DNA of 64,000 bases from Chryseobacterium sp. R2A-55 (GTDB taxonomy: Bacteria; Bacteroidota; Bacteroidia; Flavobacteriales; Weeksellaceae), in assembly GCF_021401085.1 (NCBI RefSeq), contig NZ_JACBFP010000006.1, positions 105,647-169,646 of the forward strand, given 5' to 3'. Within the stretch, counting starts at the first letter, position 1; every line of letters starts with the position of its first letter. The position numbers and the translations under genes were made by a program. The notes below the pieces were generated by a model. It was not told where the DNA came from and ran no database searches. It saw only the letters and a program-made list of their open reading frames with translations. Of the stretch, positions 18,211 through 28,161 are shown one piece after another.

Positions 18211-20001
18211 CTATAAACTAAAATAATATTTCTTGATCTTTTCGGCCATTAACTTTCTCCTTTCGAAAAGGAAATCTTCATAGTCCGAGAAACCGCTGTT
18301 TATTATATTTTCCGGAATACAGTTTATTTCTAAATTGTCAAATAAGTCTTTCATATTCTCAATTCCAGAAACTAAAGGTTTACCATTCTCAATATCTGAA
18401 ATCACTCCGCCGAAATAGTCTTTCGGAGCCTTGTTTCCCACTTTGATATTAATTTCTGATTGCATATAAACATAGTTTGCAATCTGATTATACTTACCTC
18501 TTTCCAAACCATTCTTCTTTAAGAAATCCCTTGGAAACAAATGATGAATATCGCCTTTTATGGAAACCAAATCACTTACGGTAACATCTCTTGACAAAAA
18601 TCCTTTGTCATTTGCTTTTACTTGAGAAGCAAGAAAAACGTTAAAATAAGGACTACTTGCAACAGAACTATCAAGACTTTGAACTAATGAAGCATTCCAG
18701 AAAGCATCGGATAATTCACCGTCTTCCTTTTCTTTTAAATATTCGTCAAAAGGTTTTTGTGAAATTTGTTTGATATCGAAATCAAAGAAACTTTCTGGTG
18801 AACTAGAATACCTTCCTGTAAGTATTGAATAAACAAACCATTTTCTCACATACTTTTCTATGTGGTTTGAATGATAGCCTAATTCCTTTAATTTTAAATA
18901 AACGATATACGCAAAATTAAGAGAGTTTTGAGACCGTATAAGTTTTGGCGAAATGAAACCCGCAGATTTAATAATTAAAAGGAAACGTTTGAAATTTGTT
19001 TCGTTCATGAAATTGTAAACTCCATTAGTTAACATTTCAAACGACTTTTCGGCGATTTCTTCCTCAAAAGTGCGAGTTTCAAAATTTCTTCCTGAAAGTA
19101 AACTAACTAAATCAGCAAGTCTTCCACGATTAAATTGTGAAGTAAATGCAACTCTAATCAGATCTGTGTATGTGGGATCATACAAATCTTCATTTTCTGA
19201 TTTAAGCCACGACATTTTCTGGAAAAATTCTGTTTTTGAAAACTCAGGATCATGATCAGTAATGTGCTTATAAAATTCTGGAGAAATTGCAAGGTGACAG
19301 AAATAATCGATCGCTTTACGCAAAATGCTGCCATCATATTTCTCATTTGATGAAATCTTGCTCATAGCAAAATCCGCCTGACTTAATACAACTCCTTTAG
19401 AATTAATTCTGATAAAAATCTCAGTGACTGTTTCAATATCCAAATCGGAAGATAATTCAATAATTCCAATTTGTTTTTTCGGAATATTTACAAGATTAGT
19501 GAGCGTTCTTTCCACTAATTCTTCATCCACTTCAGGATTATGGGTTAAATAATCTCTAGTTAATTTGAGTAAACTGATGCTGCCATTGAAAACTGATGAA
19601 ATATCGTGAATCCATGTTCTATCTTTCAGAATCGCAGGGTTTTGCACTTCAAATTTTTCATCTATAGGATTAAATGCAATTTTTATTTTTACTCTTTCAT
19701 ATTCTTTATTGATGACATATTTTCCCAAAATTGCGGCGGTAAGAGCAGTAACTCTTTGTTGTCCATCAATTAATATTTTCTTTCCATCACTAAAACTGCC
19801 GTCTTTTAGCCGCACATTCGGATTTTTCCAAGCGATTACATAACCAACCGGAAATCCCTGGTAAAGACTGTCCATTAAGTCCCTTACTTTTGAGGTGTCC
19901 CACACAAAAGGCCTTTGAATCTCAGGAATCGCGATTTCTCCTGAATTTACCCAAGCCAATAATGTTTCTATTAGTTGCTGGTTTACTGAATATTTCTGCA
20001 T
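18211..20001 (-). CDS. DUF262 / HNH-like (GmrSD-type) putative restriction nuclease
   Basis: A 596-residue soluble protein. The N-terminal DUF262 (GmrS-like, ParB/sulfiredoxin-type) domain has [10 protein letters not shown] at 25-34 and the nucleotide-handling motif DGQQR at 79-83. The C-terminal part has [12 protein letters not shown] near residue 485 followed by [15 protein letters not shown], the His-x-x-Pro/Asn arrangement of the DUF1524 HNH-like nuclease (GmrD-like). GmrSD enzymes are NTP-dependent nucleases that attack modified phage DNA. Here both halves are in one chain with no methylase or partner gene nearby. The coding sequence appears more AT-rich than its neighbours, and no canonical -7 box precedes it. 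Function as defence is an inference from the family. Confidence 0.82.
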   Translation of the reverse strand: MQKYSVNQQLIETLLAWVNSGEIAIPEIQRPFVWDTSKVRDLMDSLYQGFPVGYVIAWKNPNVRLKDGSFSDGKKILIDGQQRVTALTAAILGKYVINKEYERVKIKIAFNPIDEKFEVQNPAILKDRTWIHDISSVFNGSISLLKLTRDYLTHNPEVDEELVERTLTNLVNIPKKQIGIIELSSDLDIETVTEIFIRINSKGVVLSQADFAMSKISSNEKYDGSILRKAIDYFCHLAISPEFYKHITDHDPEFSKTEFFQKMSWLKSENEDLYDPTYTDLIRVAFTSQFNRGRLADLVSLLSGRNFETRTFEEEIAEKSFEMLTNGVYNFMNETNFKRFLLIIKSAGFISPKLIRSQNSLNFAYIVYLKLKELGYHSNHIEKYVRKWFVYSILTGRYSSSPESFFDFDIKQISQKPFDEYLKEKEDGELSDAFWNASLVQSLDSSVASSPYFNVFLASQVKANDKGFLSRDVTVSDLVSIKGDIHHLFPRDFLKKNGLERGKYNQIANYVYMQSEINIKVGNKAPKDYFGGVISDIENGKPLVSGIENMKDLFDNLEINCIPENIINSGFSDYEDFLFERRKLMAEKIKKYYFSL

Positions 20002-20048
20002 TTGATTTAGATGTTATTTCCATATTTCCGGAATCCTTCAACTCTTAT

Positions 20049-20062
20049 ATGGTAATTACCAT
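20049..20062. promoter_or_regulatory. 14-bp perfect palindrome upstream of the DUF262 gene
   Basis: ATGGTAATTACCAT has no central spacer, so it is a poor RNA hairpin but a typical dimeric-repressor site. It lies 48 bp before the DUF262 start in the 95-bp gap to icmF. Confidence 0.45.
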
Positions 20063-20096
20063 TTTTCTTTTACGCAATTATCAGCAGAAAGCGGCA

Positions 20097-23000
20097 TCAC
20101 ATATTCCTCCTATACTTCCCGCCCACCTCAAACAGCGCATTCGTAATCTGACCGAGTGAGCAATATTTTCCGGCTTCCATCATTACTTCAAAAAGATTTT
20201 GCTGGTTGATGGCGGCATGTTGGAGCTTTTCCAGCATTTCACCAGATTTGTCGGCATGGGATTTCTGGAAGTTTTCTAAATTCTGAATCTGCAACTGTTT
20301 TTCTTCTTCAGTCGAACGGATGACTTCGCCCGGCAAGACCGTTGGCGAACCGTCTTTCCCAAGAAAAGTATTCACACCGATGATGGGATATTCTCCAGTG
20401 TGTTTCAGCATTTCGTAATGCATACTTTCCTCCTGGATCTTTGAGCGCTGATACATCGTCTCCATCGCACCCAGAACGCCGCCTCTTTCGGTAATTCGGT
20501 CGAATTCGGCATAAACCGCCTCTTCCACCAAATCAGTCAATTCTTCAATAATAAACGAACCTTGAAGCGGATTTTCATTTTTCGCCAATCCCAATTCTTT
20601 GTTGATAATCAACTGAATAGCCATTGCCCTTCGCACGGATTCTTCAGTCGGAGTGGTAATCGCTTCGTCATAGGCATTCGTGTGAAGGGAGTTGCAGTTA
20701 TCGTAAATGGCGTAAAGTGCCTGAAGAGTAGTTCTGATATCGTTAAAATCAATTTCCTGGGCGTGAAGCGACCTTCCGGAAGTCTGGATATGGTATTTCA
20801 ACATTTGGCTTCGGTCGTTCGCATGGTATTTCTCGCGCATCGCTTTAGCCCAAATTCTTCTCGCCACTCTTCCTATTACGGCATATTCCGGATCAATTCC
20901 GTTGGAGAAAAAGAAGGAAAGATTCGGAGCGAAATCGTTGATATTCATCCCCCTTGACAAATAATACTCCACATAAGTGAAACCATTTGCCAAAGTAAAT
21001 GCCAATTGCGAAATCGGATTCGCTCCCGCTTCCGCAATGTGGTACCCGGAAATAGAAACCGAATAGAAATTCCTCACCTTATTGTCGATGAAATATTCCT
21101 GAACGTCGCCCATTAATCTCAAAGCAAATTCAGTGGAGAAGATACACGTATTTTGAGCCTGGTCTTCTTTCAGGATATCTGCTTGAACGGTTCCGCGGAC
21201 ATTGGCGATGGTTTCTGCCTTGATTCTGCCGTAAACTTCTGCATCCAGAACCTCGTCACCGGTAATTCCCAAAAGTCTTAATCCCAAACCATTATTGGAA
21301 GGTGGAAGTTCGCCATGGTAGGAAGGTCTTTTCAAACCTTTGTCGTCGAATTTTTCTTTAAGTTTAGCCTCAACTTTTGCCTGAAGTCCATTTTCCTCAA
21401 TATATTTTTCGCAGTTTTGGTCAATCGCCGCATTCATAAAAAACGAAAGCAACATCGGAGCGGGACCGTTAATCGTCATGGAAACCGAAGTCAGTGCGTT
21501 AATGAGGTCAAACCCGGAATAGAGTTTTTTGGCATCATCCAAAGTTGCTATCGAAACTCCGGCATTCCCGATTTTTCCATAAATATCTGGTGGTAAAGCG
21601 GGATCCTGTCCGTAAAGTGTTACTGAATCAAATGCGGTAGAAAGTCGTTTCGCAGGCATTTCTGCGGAAACATAATGAAATCTTCGGTTGGTTCTTTCCG
21701 GGCCGCCTTCTCCGGCAAACATTCTGGTTGGATCTTCCCCGGTTCGCTTGAAGGGATAAATTCCGGCGGTATATGGAAACTGCCCCGGAACGTTTTCCTG
21801 ACCTTTCCATCTGATTAGATCTCCCCAATCCTGGAATTTAGGCAGAGAAATTTTCGGAATCTTCAAGCCAGAAAGTGATTCGGATTTGGTTTCCACTTTG
21901 ATTTCCTTTCCACGAACGAGATAGGTGAAAGCATCCTCTTTCATTTCCTCCTTAAACTTCTTCCAGCCTTGAAGGAAAAGGGTATTTTCTTCCGTCAGTT
22001 CTTTTTTTGTCTTGATGAAGACTTTTTCCAGTTTGTCGTGGGTATGTTCATCATCGGCGATCAATGCTTTTGCACCGTCAATTAAGTACATTTTCTTTGC
22101 AATTAGAGCCTGTTCCTCCACTTCTTTGTCGTACTGCCTGTTGTTTTCCACAATTTCGGAAAGATAACGAACCCTTTTCGGCGGAATGATGGTGGAATCC
22201 TCCGCAACATGGTGTTCCACATATTCATTGAAATGGTGATTTTCAAACCTGGAGTTGACCTTTTTAATTAATGTATTGTACAATTCGGTCATTCCCCAAT
22301 CATTGAACTGGCTTGCTTTGGTGGCGAAAACCGGCATTTCTTCCAGTGGCTGGTCAAAGAACAGATGATTTCTCTGATATTGTTTTCTAACGGCTTGAAG
22401 TGCGTCTAAAGCACCGCGTTTATCGGATTTATTTAAAGCGATCAAATCGGCATAATCCAACATGTCGATCTTTTCCAACTGCGTGGAAGCGCCATATTCC
22501 GGCGTCATCACATACATGGAAACATCGGCGATTTCTGTGATTTCTGAACCACTTTGACCAATCCCGGAGGTTTCCAGAATAATTATGTCCGGTTTTGCGA
22601 TTTTCAAAATATTGATGGCGGAATGGATATATGGCGAAACTGAAACATTGTTCTCACGCGTCGCCATGGAACGCATATAGACCCGTGGATCGTTGATGGA
22701 ATTCATTCTGATGCGATCTCCCAAGAGTGCGCCTCCCGTTTTCTTTTTGGAAGGATCCACGGAAATAATCGCCATTTTTTTATCCGGATTTGAACGCAGA
22801 AATCTGCGGACCAATTCGTCGGTTAATGAAGATTTTCCGGCACCGCCGGTTCCGGTAATTCCGATGATTGGAATACTTGAATTTTTCGCTTTTTCATCAA
22901 TGGCCTTTACCAAATCTGCTTTTTCTTCAGAAAAATTTTCCACGGCGGAAATAACCTGTGCGATGGATTTTGAATCTTCAAAAGTGATTTTATCCAAATC

Positions 23001-23459
23001 TGAAACCGTCACATTTTCACCGGTGGCAAAATCGGATTTTTTCACCAAATCGTCGATCATTCCTTGTAAACCAAGTGCCCTTCCATCATCCGGTGAATAA
23101 ATCCGGTCGATTCCATAATCCATCAACGCCTTGATTTCTTGAGGCAGAATCACACCTCCACCTCCACCGAAAATTTTGATTTGGGGAGCACCTTTCTCAT
23201 GCAAAAGGTCGTAGATATATTTGAAATATTCATTGTGACCACCTTGATAAGAAGTGAGCGCAATTGCATTTGCATCCTCCTGGATCGCAGTGTTCACCAC
23301 TTCTTCGGCCGATTTATCATGACCAAGATGGATGACTTCGCAACCCGTTCCCTGGATCACTCTGCGCATAATGTTGATGGCGGCGTCATGTCCGTCAAAA
23401 AGCGATGCTGCGGTTACAATTCTTACTTTATTTTTAGGTTCGTATTTTGTGGTTTCCAT
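20097..23459 (-). CDS. icmF: Fused acyl-CoA mutase with MeaB-like GTPase (IcmF)
   Basis: A 1120-residue fusion with the order typical of IcmF: an N-terminal B12-binding domain (about 10-140; [13 protein letters not shown] carries the cobalt-coordinating His of the DxHxxx motif), a MeaB-type G3E GTPase in the middle (Walker [10 protein letters not shown] near 205, NKSD near 340), and a C-terminal TIM-barrel mutase from about 550. The substrate pocket reads [15 protein letters not shown], with Phe where methylmalonyl-CoA mutases have Tyr, so isobutyryl-/butyryl-CoA is the likely substrate. It interconverts branched and linear acyl-CoA in valine and fatty-acid metabolism. A promoter box lies about 30 bp upstream. 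Confidence 0.9.
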   Translation of the reverse strand: METTKYEPKNKVRIVTAASLFDGHDAAINIMRRVIQGTGCEVIHLGHDKSAEEVVNTAIQEDANAIALTSYQGGHNEYFKYIYDLLHEKGAPQIKIFGGGGGVILPQEIKALMDYGIDRIYSPDDGRALGLQGMIDDLVKKSDFATGENVTVSDLDKITFEDSKSIAQVISAVENFSEEKADLVKAIDEKAKNSSIPIIGITGTGGAGKSSLTDELVRRFLRSNPDKKMAIISVDPSKKKTGGALLGDRIRMNSINDPRVYMRSMATRENNVSVSPYIHSAINILKIAKPDIIILETSGIGQSGSEITEIADVSMYVMTPEYGASTQLEKIDMLDYADLIALNKSDKRGALDALQAVRKQYQRNHLFFDQPLEEMPVFATKASQFNDWGMTELYNTLIKKVNSRFENHHFNEYVEHHVAEDSTIIPPKRVRYLSEIVENNRQYDKEVEEQALIAKKMYLIDGAKALIADDEHTHDKLEKVFIKTKKELTEENTLFLQGWKKFKEEMKEDAFTYLVRGKEIKVETKSESLSGLKIPKISLPKFQDWGDLIRWKGQENVPGQFPYTAGIYPFKRTGEDPTRMFAGEGGPERTNRRFHYVSAEMPAKRLSTAFDSVTLYGQDPALPPDIYGKIGNAGVSIATLDDAKKLYSGFDLINALTSVSMTINGPAPMLLSFFMNAAIDQNCEKYIEENGLQAKVEAKLKEKFDDKGLKRPSYHGELPPSNNGLGLRLLGITGDEVLDAEVYGRIKAETIANVRGTVQADILKEDQAQNTCIFSTEFALRLMGDVQEYFIDNKVRNFYSVSISGYHIAEAGANPISQLAFTLANGFTYVEYYLSRGMNINDFAPNLSFFFSNGIDPEYAVIGRVARRIWAKAMREKYHANDRSQMLKYHIQTSGRSLHAQEIDFNDIRTTLQALYAIYDNCNSLHTNAYDEAITTPTEESVRRAMAIQLIINKELGLAKNENPLQGSFIIEELTDLVEEAVYAEFDRITERGGVLGAMETMYQRSKIQEESMHYEMLKHTGEYPIIGVNTFLGKDGSPTVLPGEVIRSTEEEKQLQIQNLENFQKSHADKSGEMLEKLQHAAINQQNLFEVMMEAGKYCSLGQITNALFEVGGKYRRNM

Positions 23460-23488
23460 AAAGAAAATTAAGATTTTTGTGGATTTTT

Positions 23489-23496
23489 CAAAGATA
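23489..23496 (-). promoter_or_regulatory. -7 box TATCTTTG for icmF
   Basis: Minus-strand TAnnTTTG match, 29 nt upstream of the icmF ATG. Confidence 0.55.
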
Positions 23497-23526
23497 CGGT
23501 TTTTTGAAATTTTGGGAAAAGATAAA

Positions 23527-23552
23527 CCCTTTCCGTTTTTTTTCAGAAAGGG
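23527..23552 (-). terminator. Probable terminator of glyA
   Basis: CCCTTTC (23527-23533) pairs with GAAAGGG (23546-23552) around a 12-base loop. The following T-rich stretch on the minus strand is interrupted, so strength is uncertain. Confidence 0.45.
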
Positions 23553-23588
23553 CCTGAACTGTTTTTGAATTTTAAGACTGAATATTCT

Positions 23589-24860
23589 TTAATAATTAAA
23601 TAGCGCTTTCCCGTCCATCAAATTATTAACTTTTTTGCGGACTTCAGAAATTACATGTTCATCTTTAATGTTCATCACCACCTCGTTGATTAACCCGGCG
23701 ATGATTTCCATATGATTTTCTTTCAAACCTCTGGTGGTAATTGCAGCCGTTCCCAAGCGGATTCCTGAAGTGGTGAATGGCGATTTGTCGTCAAATGGAA
23801 CCATGTTTTTGTTGCAAGTAATATCAGCTTTAACCAATGCTTTTTCGGTTTCCTTTCCGTTCACATTCTTATTTCTAAGGTCCACCAACATCAAATGGTT
23901 GTCTGTTCCACCGCTTACAATGTCAAAACCATTGTCCATCATTGCTTTTGCCAAAGCCTGTGCATTTGCAACCACCTGTTTTGCATATACTTCAAATCTG
24001 GAATCAATCGCTTCTGCAAAAGCCACAGCTTTACCTGCAATCACATGTTCCAGCGGACCACCTTGGATTCCCGGGAAAACCGCGCCATCCAGAACTTGGC
24101 TCATCATTTTGATTTCTCCTTTTGGAGTCTTATGTCCGTATGGATTTTCGAAATCTTTACCCATCATGATCATTCCGCCTCTCGGTCCACGAAGTGTTTT
24201 GTGAGTAGTTGTGCTCACGATATGGCAATGTTCGAATGGGGTACTCAGCAAACCTTTCGCCATCAAACCTGCTGGATGCGCAATATCTGCCCACAAAGTG
24301 GCACCTACTTCATCAGCAACTTCGCGGAATTTCTTGAAATCCAAATCTCGGGAATAGGCGGAATATCCTGCAATCAACATTTTGGGACGAACTTCCAGCG
24401 CTTTTTGACGCATTGCTTCGTAATCGATTCTGCCGGTTTCTCTTTCCACGCCGTAAAAATTTGCGTGGTACTGAATTCCGGAAAAGTTCACCGCTGCACC
24501 ATGCGTCAAATGTCCTCCCATTGACAAATCCAGGCCTAAAATTTTATCGCCGGGTTTTAGAACCGCAAGATAAATCGCCGCATTTGCCTGCGAACCGGAA
24601 TGTGGCTGCACATTCGCATACTCCACCCCAAAAAGCTCCTTCGCTCGGTTGACCGCCAAAGTTTCCACTTCATCCACCACTTCGCAACCTCCATAGTATC
24701 TTCTTCCCGGATAACCTTCCGCATATTTATTGGTGAGCACGCTTCCCATTGCCTTCATCACATTCTCTGAAACAAAATTTTCAGATGCGATGAGTTCAAT
24801 TCCGTGTGTCTGTCTTTGTCTTTCCTTTTCGATAAGGTCAAAAATTGTTTCGTTGGCCAT
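23589..24860 (-). CDS. glyA: Serine hydroxymethyltransferase
   Basis: A 423-residue PLP enzyme that converts serine and tetrahydrofolate to glycine and methylene-tetrahydrofolate. It shows [17 protein letters not shown] at the start, [27 protein letters not shown], and the PLP-lysine motif [14 protein letters not shown] near residue 220. Length and motifs are complete. ATG at 24860 is chosen: a longer frame to 24902 would begin inside the -7 promoter box at 24900-24907. Confidence 0.97.
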   Translation of the reverse strand: MANETIFDLIEKERQRQTHGIELIASENFVSENVMKAMGSVLTNKYAEGYPGRRYYGGCEVVDEVETLAVNRAKELFGVEYANVQPHSGSQANAAIYLAVLKPGDKILGLDLSMGGHLTHGAAVNFSGIQYHANFYGVERETGRIDYEAMRQKALEVRPKMLIAGYSAYSRDLDFKKFREVADEVGATLWADIAHPAGLMAKGLLSTPFEHCHIVSTTTHKTLRGPRGGMIMMGKDFENPYGHKTPKGEIKMMSQVLDGAVFPGIQGGPLEHVIAGKAVAFAEAIDSRFEVYAKQVVANAQALAKAMMDNGFDIVSGGTDNHLMLVDLRNKNVNGKETEKALVKADITCNKNMVPFDDKSPFTTSGIRLGTAAITTRGLKENHMEIIAGLINEVVMNIKDEHVISEVRKKVNNLMDGKALFNY

Positions 24861-24899
24861 GATATATAACTGGAGTTTGATATTGATTATAGATAGCTC

Positions 24900-24907
24900 C
24901 AAATTTA
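24900..24907 (-). promoter_or_regulatory. -7 box TAAATTTG for glyA
   Basis: Minus-strand TAnnTTTG match about 39 nt before the ATG at 24860. It fixes the start choice. Confidence 0.6.
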
Positions 24908-24970
24908 GTGAATTTTCAGCACTAAAATCAAATTAAGAATCAGCAAGTTTCAGAATTGAATGATAGACTT

Positions 24971-24978
24971 TAACTTTG
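24971..24978 (+). promoter_or_regulatory. -7 box TAACTTTG for the Smr-domain gene
   Basis: Exact TAnnTTTG match, 17 nt before the ATG at 24996 and downstream of the alternative ATG at 24960. Confidence 0.6.
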
Positions 24979-24995
24979 CACAAAAATTTGGAGCG

Positions 24996-25490
24996 ATGAA
25001 AATTGGCGATAAAGTTTCTGTGGTTGATGACAATTTGAAGGGACTCGTGACTTCGGTACACGGTGAAACTGTAGTTTTCAGGGATGAATTTGGATTTACC
25101 CATCAGTACAAAATGAACGAACTGGTTTTACAAAATCCAAATATTTATGAAGGCTTAAAAACCATTCAAAAATCTGAATCCCCCAAACCGGTTTCCAGGA
25201 AACATCAGAGAAAGCACCTCATTCTTGATCTGCATTTTGAAAAACTGGTAGAAAATCCACAATTTTATGATTCCACGGAAAGAATTTTTATTCAAAAGGA
25301 AAAATTGATGGAAACTTTTGAATTCTGCCGGAAAAATCATTTGAAACAACTCGAAATTGTGCACGGGATCGGAGATGGCGTTGTTCAGAAAATGGTTCAT
25401 GATTTCCTAATTGGTCAAACAAACATCGATTTCGAACAGGATGTGTTTTTCTATCATTCCGCCGGAAATGTGATGGTCTGGTTCCGGTAA
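24996..25490 (+). CDS. Smr-domain protein with N-terminal SH3-like domain
   Basis: A 164-residue protein. The N-terminal ~55 residues (MKIGDKVSVVDDNLKGLVTS...) form a small SH3/KOW-like beta domain. The C-terminal part is a Smr domain: LDLHFEKL (LDLH motif), then LKQLEIVHGIGDGVVQKMV, which holds the H-G-x-G motif. Smr domains bind or nick nucleic acids and in bacteria have been tied to rescue of collided ribosomes; this one lacks MutS. The start at 24996 is set by the promoter box. It is divergent from glyA and nearly abuts the convergent rsmD. Confidence 0.85.
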   Translation: MKIGDKVSVVDDNLKGLVTSVHGETVVFRDEFGFTHQYKMNELVLQNPNIYEGLKTIQKSESPKPVSRKHQRKHLILDLHFEKLVENPQFYDSTERIFIQKEKLMETFEFCRKNHLKQLEIVHGIGDGVVQKMVHDFLIGQTNIDFEQDVFFYHSAGNVMVWFR

Positions 25491-25503
25491 TTTGGGCGGA
25501 TCA

Positions 25504-26097
25504 TCAATTTTCGGATGGCGTTTCCAAAGTTTCAGCTTCTTGATTAGGTTTAAAAAACGAAAAACTCACATTTCCGTATTTTCGGGTATCGAGTAGATTG
25601 GGGTGGGAAAGCTTTATGCGGCTTTGATGCTCAAGCACAAAAACACCATCTTCTTTTAGAAATTTATTGTTTAAAACCAATCCAATCAGCTCATGATATT
25701 TTTCCACAGGAGTCTCAAAAGGTGGATCTGCAACCACCAAATCAAATTTTTTGTGGTTTCGGTTTTTCTTTAGATATTCAAAAACATCGGCTCTCTGCAC
25801 AGAAATTTGCAAAGCCATATCCAAATCAGAAGCGGTGGAATTAATAAAGGCCGCATGTTTTGGATTCATTTCCATGGCAGTAACGTCTTTGCAACCTCTG
25901 GAGGCCAGTTCCAAAGCAATGGAGCCGATTCCCCCGAACAAATCCAGCGCAGAGATAAACTCGAACTCCAAATCAAAACGATTTTCGAGAATACTGAAAA
26001 GGGCCTCTTTCGCAAAATCCGTTGTTGGACGGACATCGAAATTTTTCGGTGCCGAAATCCTTTTGGACTTCCATCTTCCGCTGATTATTCTGTACAT
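25504..26097 (-). CDS. rsmD: 16S rRNA (guanine(966)-N2)-methyltransferase RsmD
   Basis: A 197-residue SAM methyltransferase. It starts MYRIISGRWKSKRI, followed by VRPTTDFAKEALFSIL, the SAM-binding ALDLFGGIGSIALE, and the catalytic VVADPPFETP motif (D/N-PP-F). It modifies G966 in the small-subunit P site. It lies 68 bp downstream of the DUF3822 gene and is probably co-transcribed with it, an arrangement common in Flavobacteriia. Confidence 0.95.
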   Translation of the reverse strand: MYRIISGRWKSKRISAPKNFDVRPTTDFAKEALFSILENRFDLEFEFISALDLFGGIGSIALELASRGCKDVTAMEMNPKHAAFINSTASDLDMALQISVQRADVFEYLKKNRNHKKFDLVVADPPFETPVEKYHELIGLVLNNKFLKEDGVFVLEHQSRIKLSHPNLLDTRKYGNVSFSFFKPNQEAETLETPSEN

Positions 26098-26165
26098 TTT
26101 TGGTTGATAAATTTATTGAATGATTGATAAGATCTGAAATCCTGGTGTCCACATTTCCTTCCGAT

Positions 26166-26882
26166 TCAAGTAAAGATAAAATTCTTCTTCGGAATATTGT
26201 CAAAAACAATTTTTAGGTGCTTCACAAACTTCTGGAGCTCGGAAATGAATGTTTCGTTTTCAGTGGTTTCCCCATAGACAAAAAAGTTGGTTTCATCAGT
26301 TCCGAAACCGATTTTGCTTAAAGTAAACATCACAAAATAAAGAAAATCAACTTCTGAATTCACATCCAGATTATTATAAAGGATTACCTTTTTCTGCGCC
26401 AATGCAAAAAACTCACATTGATTGTGATACAGATTGATGTGGATTTCTTTTTGATTTTTCGCAGTTAAATTATTCAGGAATTGTTCGCCCGAAAAATTAA
26501 ATCTCGTTGGTTTATTTAAACTTTTGATTGTTAAATAGTATTTTTTGGGAAGCGAAAAATAAAACTGGACACCAAATTTTTTGTTGACCGCAAGCATCAG
26601 CTCCTCGTGTTCACGATTAATCTCGGAGTTATAAGATATCAGATCGAATCCCAGTTCGTGCCTGGAAAAATCTGCAGGCATTAAGGTAAAATGATTCAAT
26701 GCAGAAATGACTGAAATTTCATCAAACTCCTTTTGGGAAAAGATTTCGTCTAATTTTTGTTCGATAAAATCACCGGGAGCTTCACCGGAAACAAAAAAAA
26801 CAGATTCTTCCAAAACAGATTTATTTTTGGAAATCCGGTATTGTAAACCGTCTTTGGTGAAAAGCAGGGAAAGTTTTCGCAT
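26166..26882 (-). CDS. DUF3822 family protein
   Basis: A 238-residue protein with the family's opening (LSLLFTKDGLQYRISKNK) and the segment VISALNHFTLMPADF. The fold suggests an actin-like/ASKHA-related domain without clear catalytic residues. The family is almost confined to Bacteroidota and is regularly found next to rsmD, as here, but has no known function. A -7 box ends 10 nt upstream of the ATG, so the leader is very short. Confidence 0.82.
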   Translation of the reverse strand: MRKLSLLFTKDGLQYRISKNKSVLEESVFFVSGEAPGDFIEQKLDEIFSQKEFDEISVISALNHFTLMPADFSRHELGFDLISYNSEINREHEELMLAVNKKFGVQFYFSLPKKYYLTIKSLNKPTRFNFSGEQFLNNLTAKNQKEIHINLYHNQCEFFALAQKKVILYNNLDVNSEVDFLYFVMFTLSKIGFGTDETNFFVYGETTENETFISELQKFVKHLKIVFDNIPKKNFIFT

Positions 26883-27233
26883 GATTGTGGTGCAAATTTA
26901 GTCAAAAATAAGAAATTTCCAGCGGTGAAAAACAGAAGAGAAAAGGGAAAAGATTATCGATGAAAATTATTTGCAGATGACTTTATAGATGTGGACAGTC
27001 TGCAGAAAAATGGTGGATTAAGAAAAATTGCGCTCTAGGAGCAAACCATTAAAAATAACTATGCATTTTCTTCTGCTGAAATTTACTTCCGATCTGTTTG
27101 CACCTATGGTACGAAACCGCTTTTTTTTCAAGAGTTTATGCAGACCGTCCGTTTCTGCGGAGCAACTTGAAACATATTTCGCAAGATTATTTCGACTTCT
27201 AAAAAATTCAGAAAATTCTCCGATAAAAAATTC
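26883..27233. other. 351-bp intergenic region
   Basis: Holds the DUF3822 promoter box TAAATTTG (minus strand, 26893-26900) and a small GCTC-TAG-GAGC palindrome at 27032-27042. A 69-codon plus-strand frame is present but has no start signal or recognisable composition. I see no gene. Confidence 0.5.
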
Positions 27234-28064
27234 CTAAAGTACCTTCAATTCCAATTCAATGCTCTTGCCGAAGAATTTCTTGGAGATCTTTTCAAAGTTT
27301 TTGGTAATATCAGAAAGATAAAAGTGGGTCTTCGGTTTTGGATTGTCATTATTTAGCAAATGATGTTTCTCTAAAATCATCTTTAGCTGGTTTGCTACAA
27401 TATTCGGGGAATCGATGACTCGAACTCGGTTTCCGTAATACTGTTTGATTTCGTCTATCAATAATGGATAATGCGTGCAACCCAAAATCAAGGTTTCAAT
27501 ATTCTTTAATTTATTATTGCTCAGATAATTATAGATAATCGCATGCGTAATCGGGTGATTTTTGAACCCTTCCTCAATTGCAGGAACCAAAAGCGGCGTC
27601 GCCAATTCATCCACTTTGATGAATTTGTTATGCTTTCGGATGGATTTTCGGTAAAGCCCAGAATTCACTGTGGCTTTCGTGGCGATCACACCCACGTTGT
27701 TGTGGATTTCATAGGAAACTTTTTCCGCAACCGGATTGATCACGTCGATCACCGGAACTTTTTCTGCCACCAAATCCAGAACTTCGGTCAAAGCATTTGC
27801 AGTGGCCGAATTACAGGCAATCACGATTACTTTGCAATTTTTTTCAAGCAGAAAATTGGTGATTTTTGACGAGTATTCCACGATCGCTTCTTTGGACTTG
27901 TCGCCATACGGAAGGTGTTTCGTATCACCGAAATAGATCAGATCTTCGTGTGGGAGCAATCTTTTAATTTCTTTAGCCACGGTCAATCCGCCCACACCGG
28001 AATCGAAAATCCCGATCGGTTGATTGGCAGAGAGATGGCTGAAATCTTGTTTTTTCTTTTTCAA
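27234..28064 (-). CDS. murI: Glutamate racemase
   Basis: A 276-residue cofactor-independent racemase that makes D-glutamate for peptidoglycan. Both catalytic cysteines are present, in VIACNSATA and LGCTHYPLL; the N-terminal motif is IGIFDSGVGGLTV and the substrate loop is YFGDTKHLPYG. The longest frame begins with TTG at 28082, but that triplet is part of a -7 box (28080-28087), so translation must start downstream. TTG at 28064, giving MKKKKQDFSHL, is the best remaining candidate. It has an unusually basic, 20-residue N-terminal extension before IGIFDSG. Confidence 0.93.
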   Translation of the reverse strand: MKKKKQDFSHLSANQPIGIFDSGVGGLTVAKEIKRLLPHEDLIYFGDTKHLPYGDKSKEAIVEYSSKITNFLLEKNCKVIVIACNSATANALTEVLDLVAEKVPVIDVINPVAEKVSYEIHNNVGVIATKATVNSGLYRKSIRKHNKFIKVDELATPLLVPAIEEGFKNHPITHAIIYNYLSNNKLKNIETLILGCTHYPLLIDEIKQYYGNRVRVIDSPNIVANQLKMILEKHHLLNNDNPKPKTHFYLSDITKNFEKISKKFFGKSIELELKVL

Positions 28065-28079
28065 AGGAAAATCTTTGTG

Positions 28080-28087
28080 CAAAAATA
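28080..28087 (-). promoter_or_regulatory. -7 box TATTTTTG for murI
   Basis: Minus-strand TAnnTTTG match overlapping the outermost TTG of the murI frame. Confidence 0.5.
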
Positions 28088-28161
28088 AGGATTTAGCTGC
28101 AAGTGGGAAGTGAGATGCGGTAAGAAATTTTCAAGCCTGCCCGCCGATTCAAGCTAAAGCA

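Noticed and set aside
23895..24524. A 209-codon plus-strand frame
   Set aside because: It lies antisense inside glyA, which has full family motifs; the frame is a shadow.
27028..27237. A 69-codon plus-strand frame in the DUF3822-murI gap
   Set aside because: No promoter box, ends into the murI 3' end, composition not protein-like.
28065..28082. TTG at 28082 as the murI start
   Set aside because: The triplet is part of the -7 box TATTTTTG, so it is unlikely to be in the mRNA.
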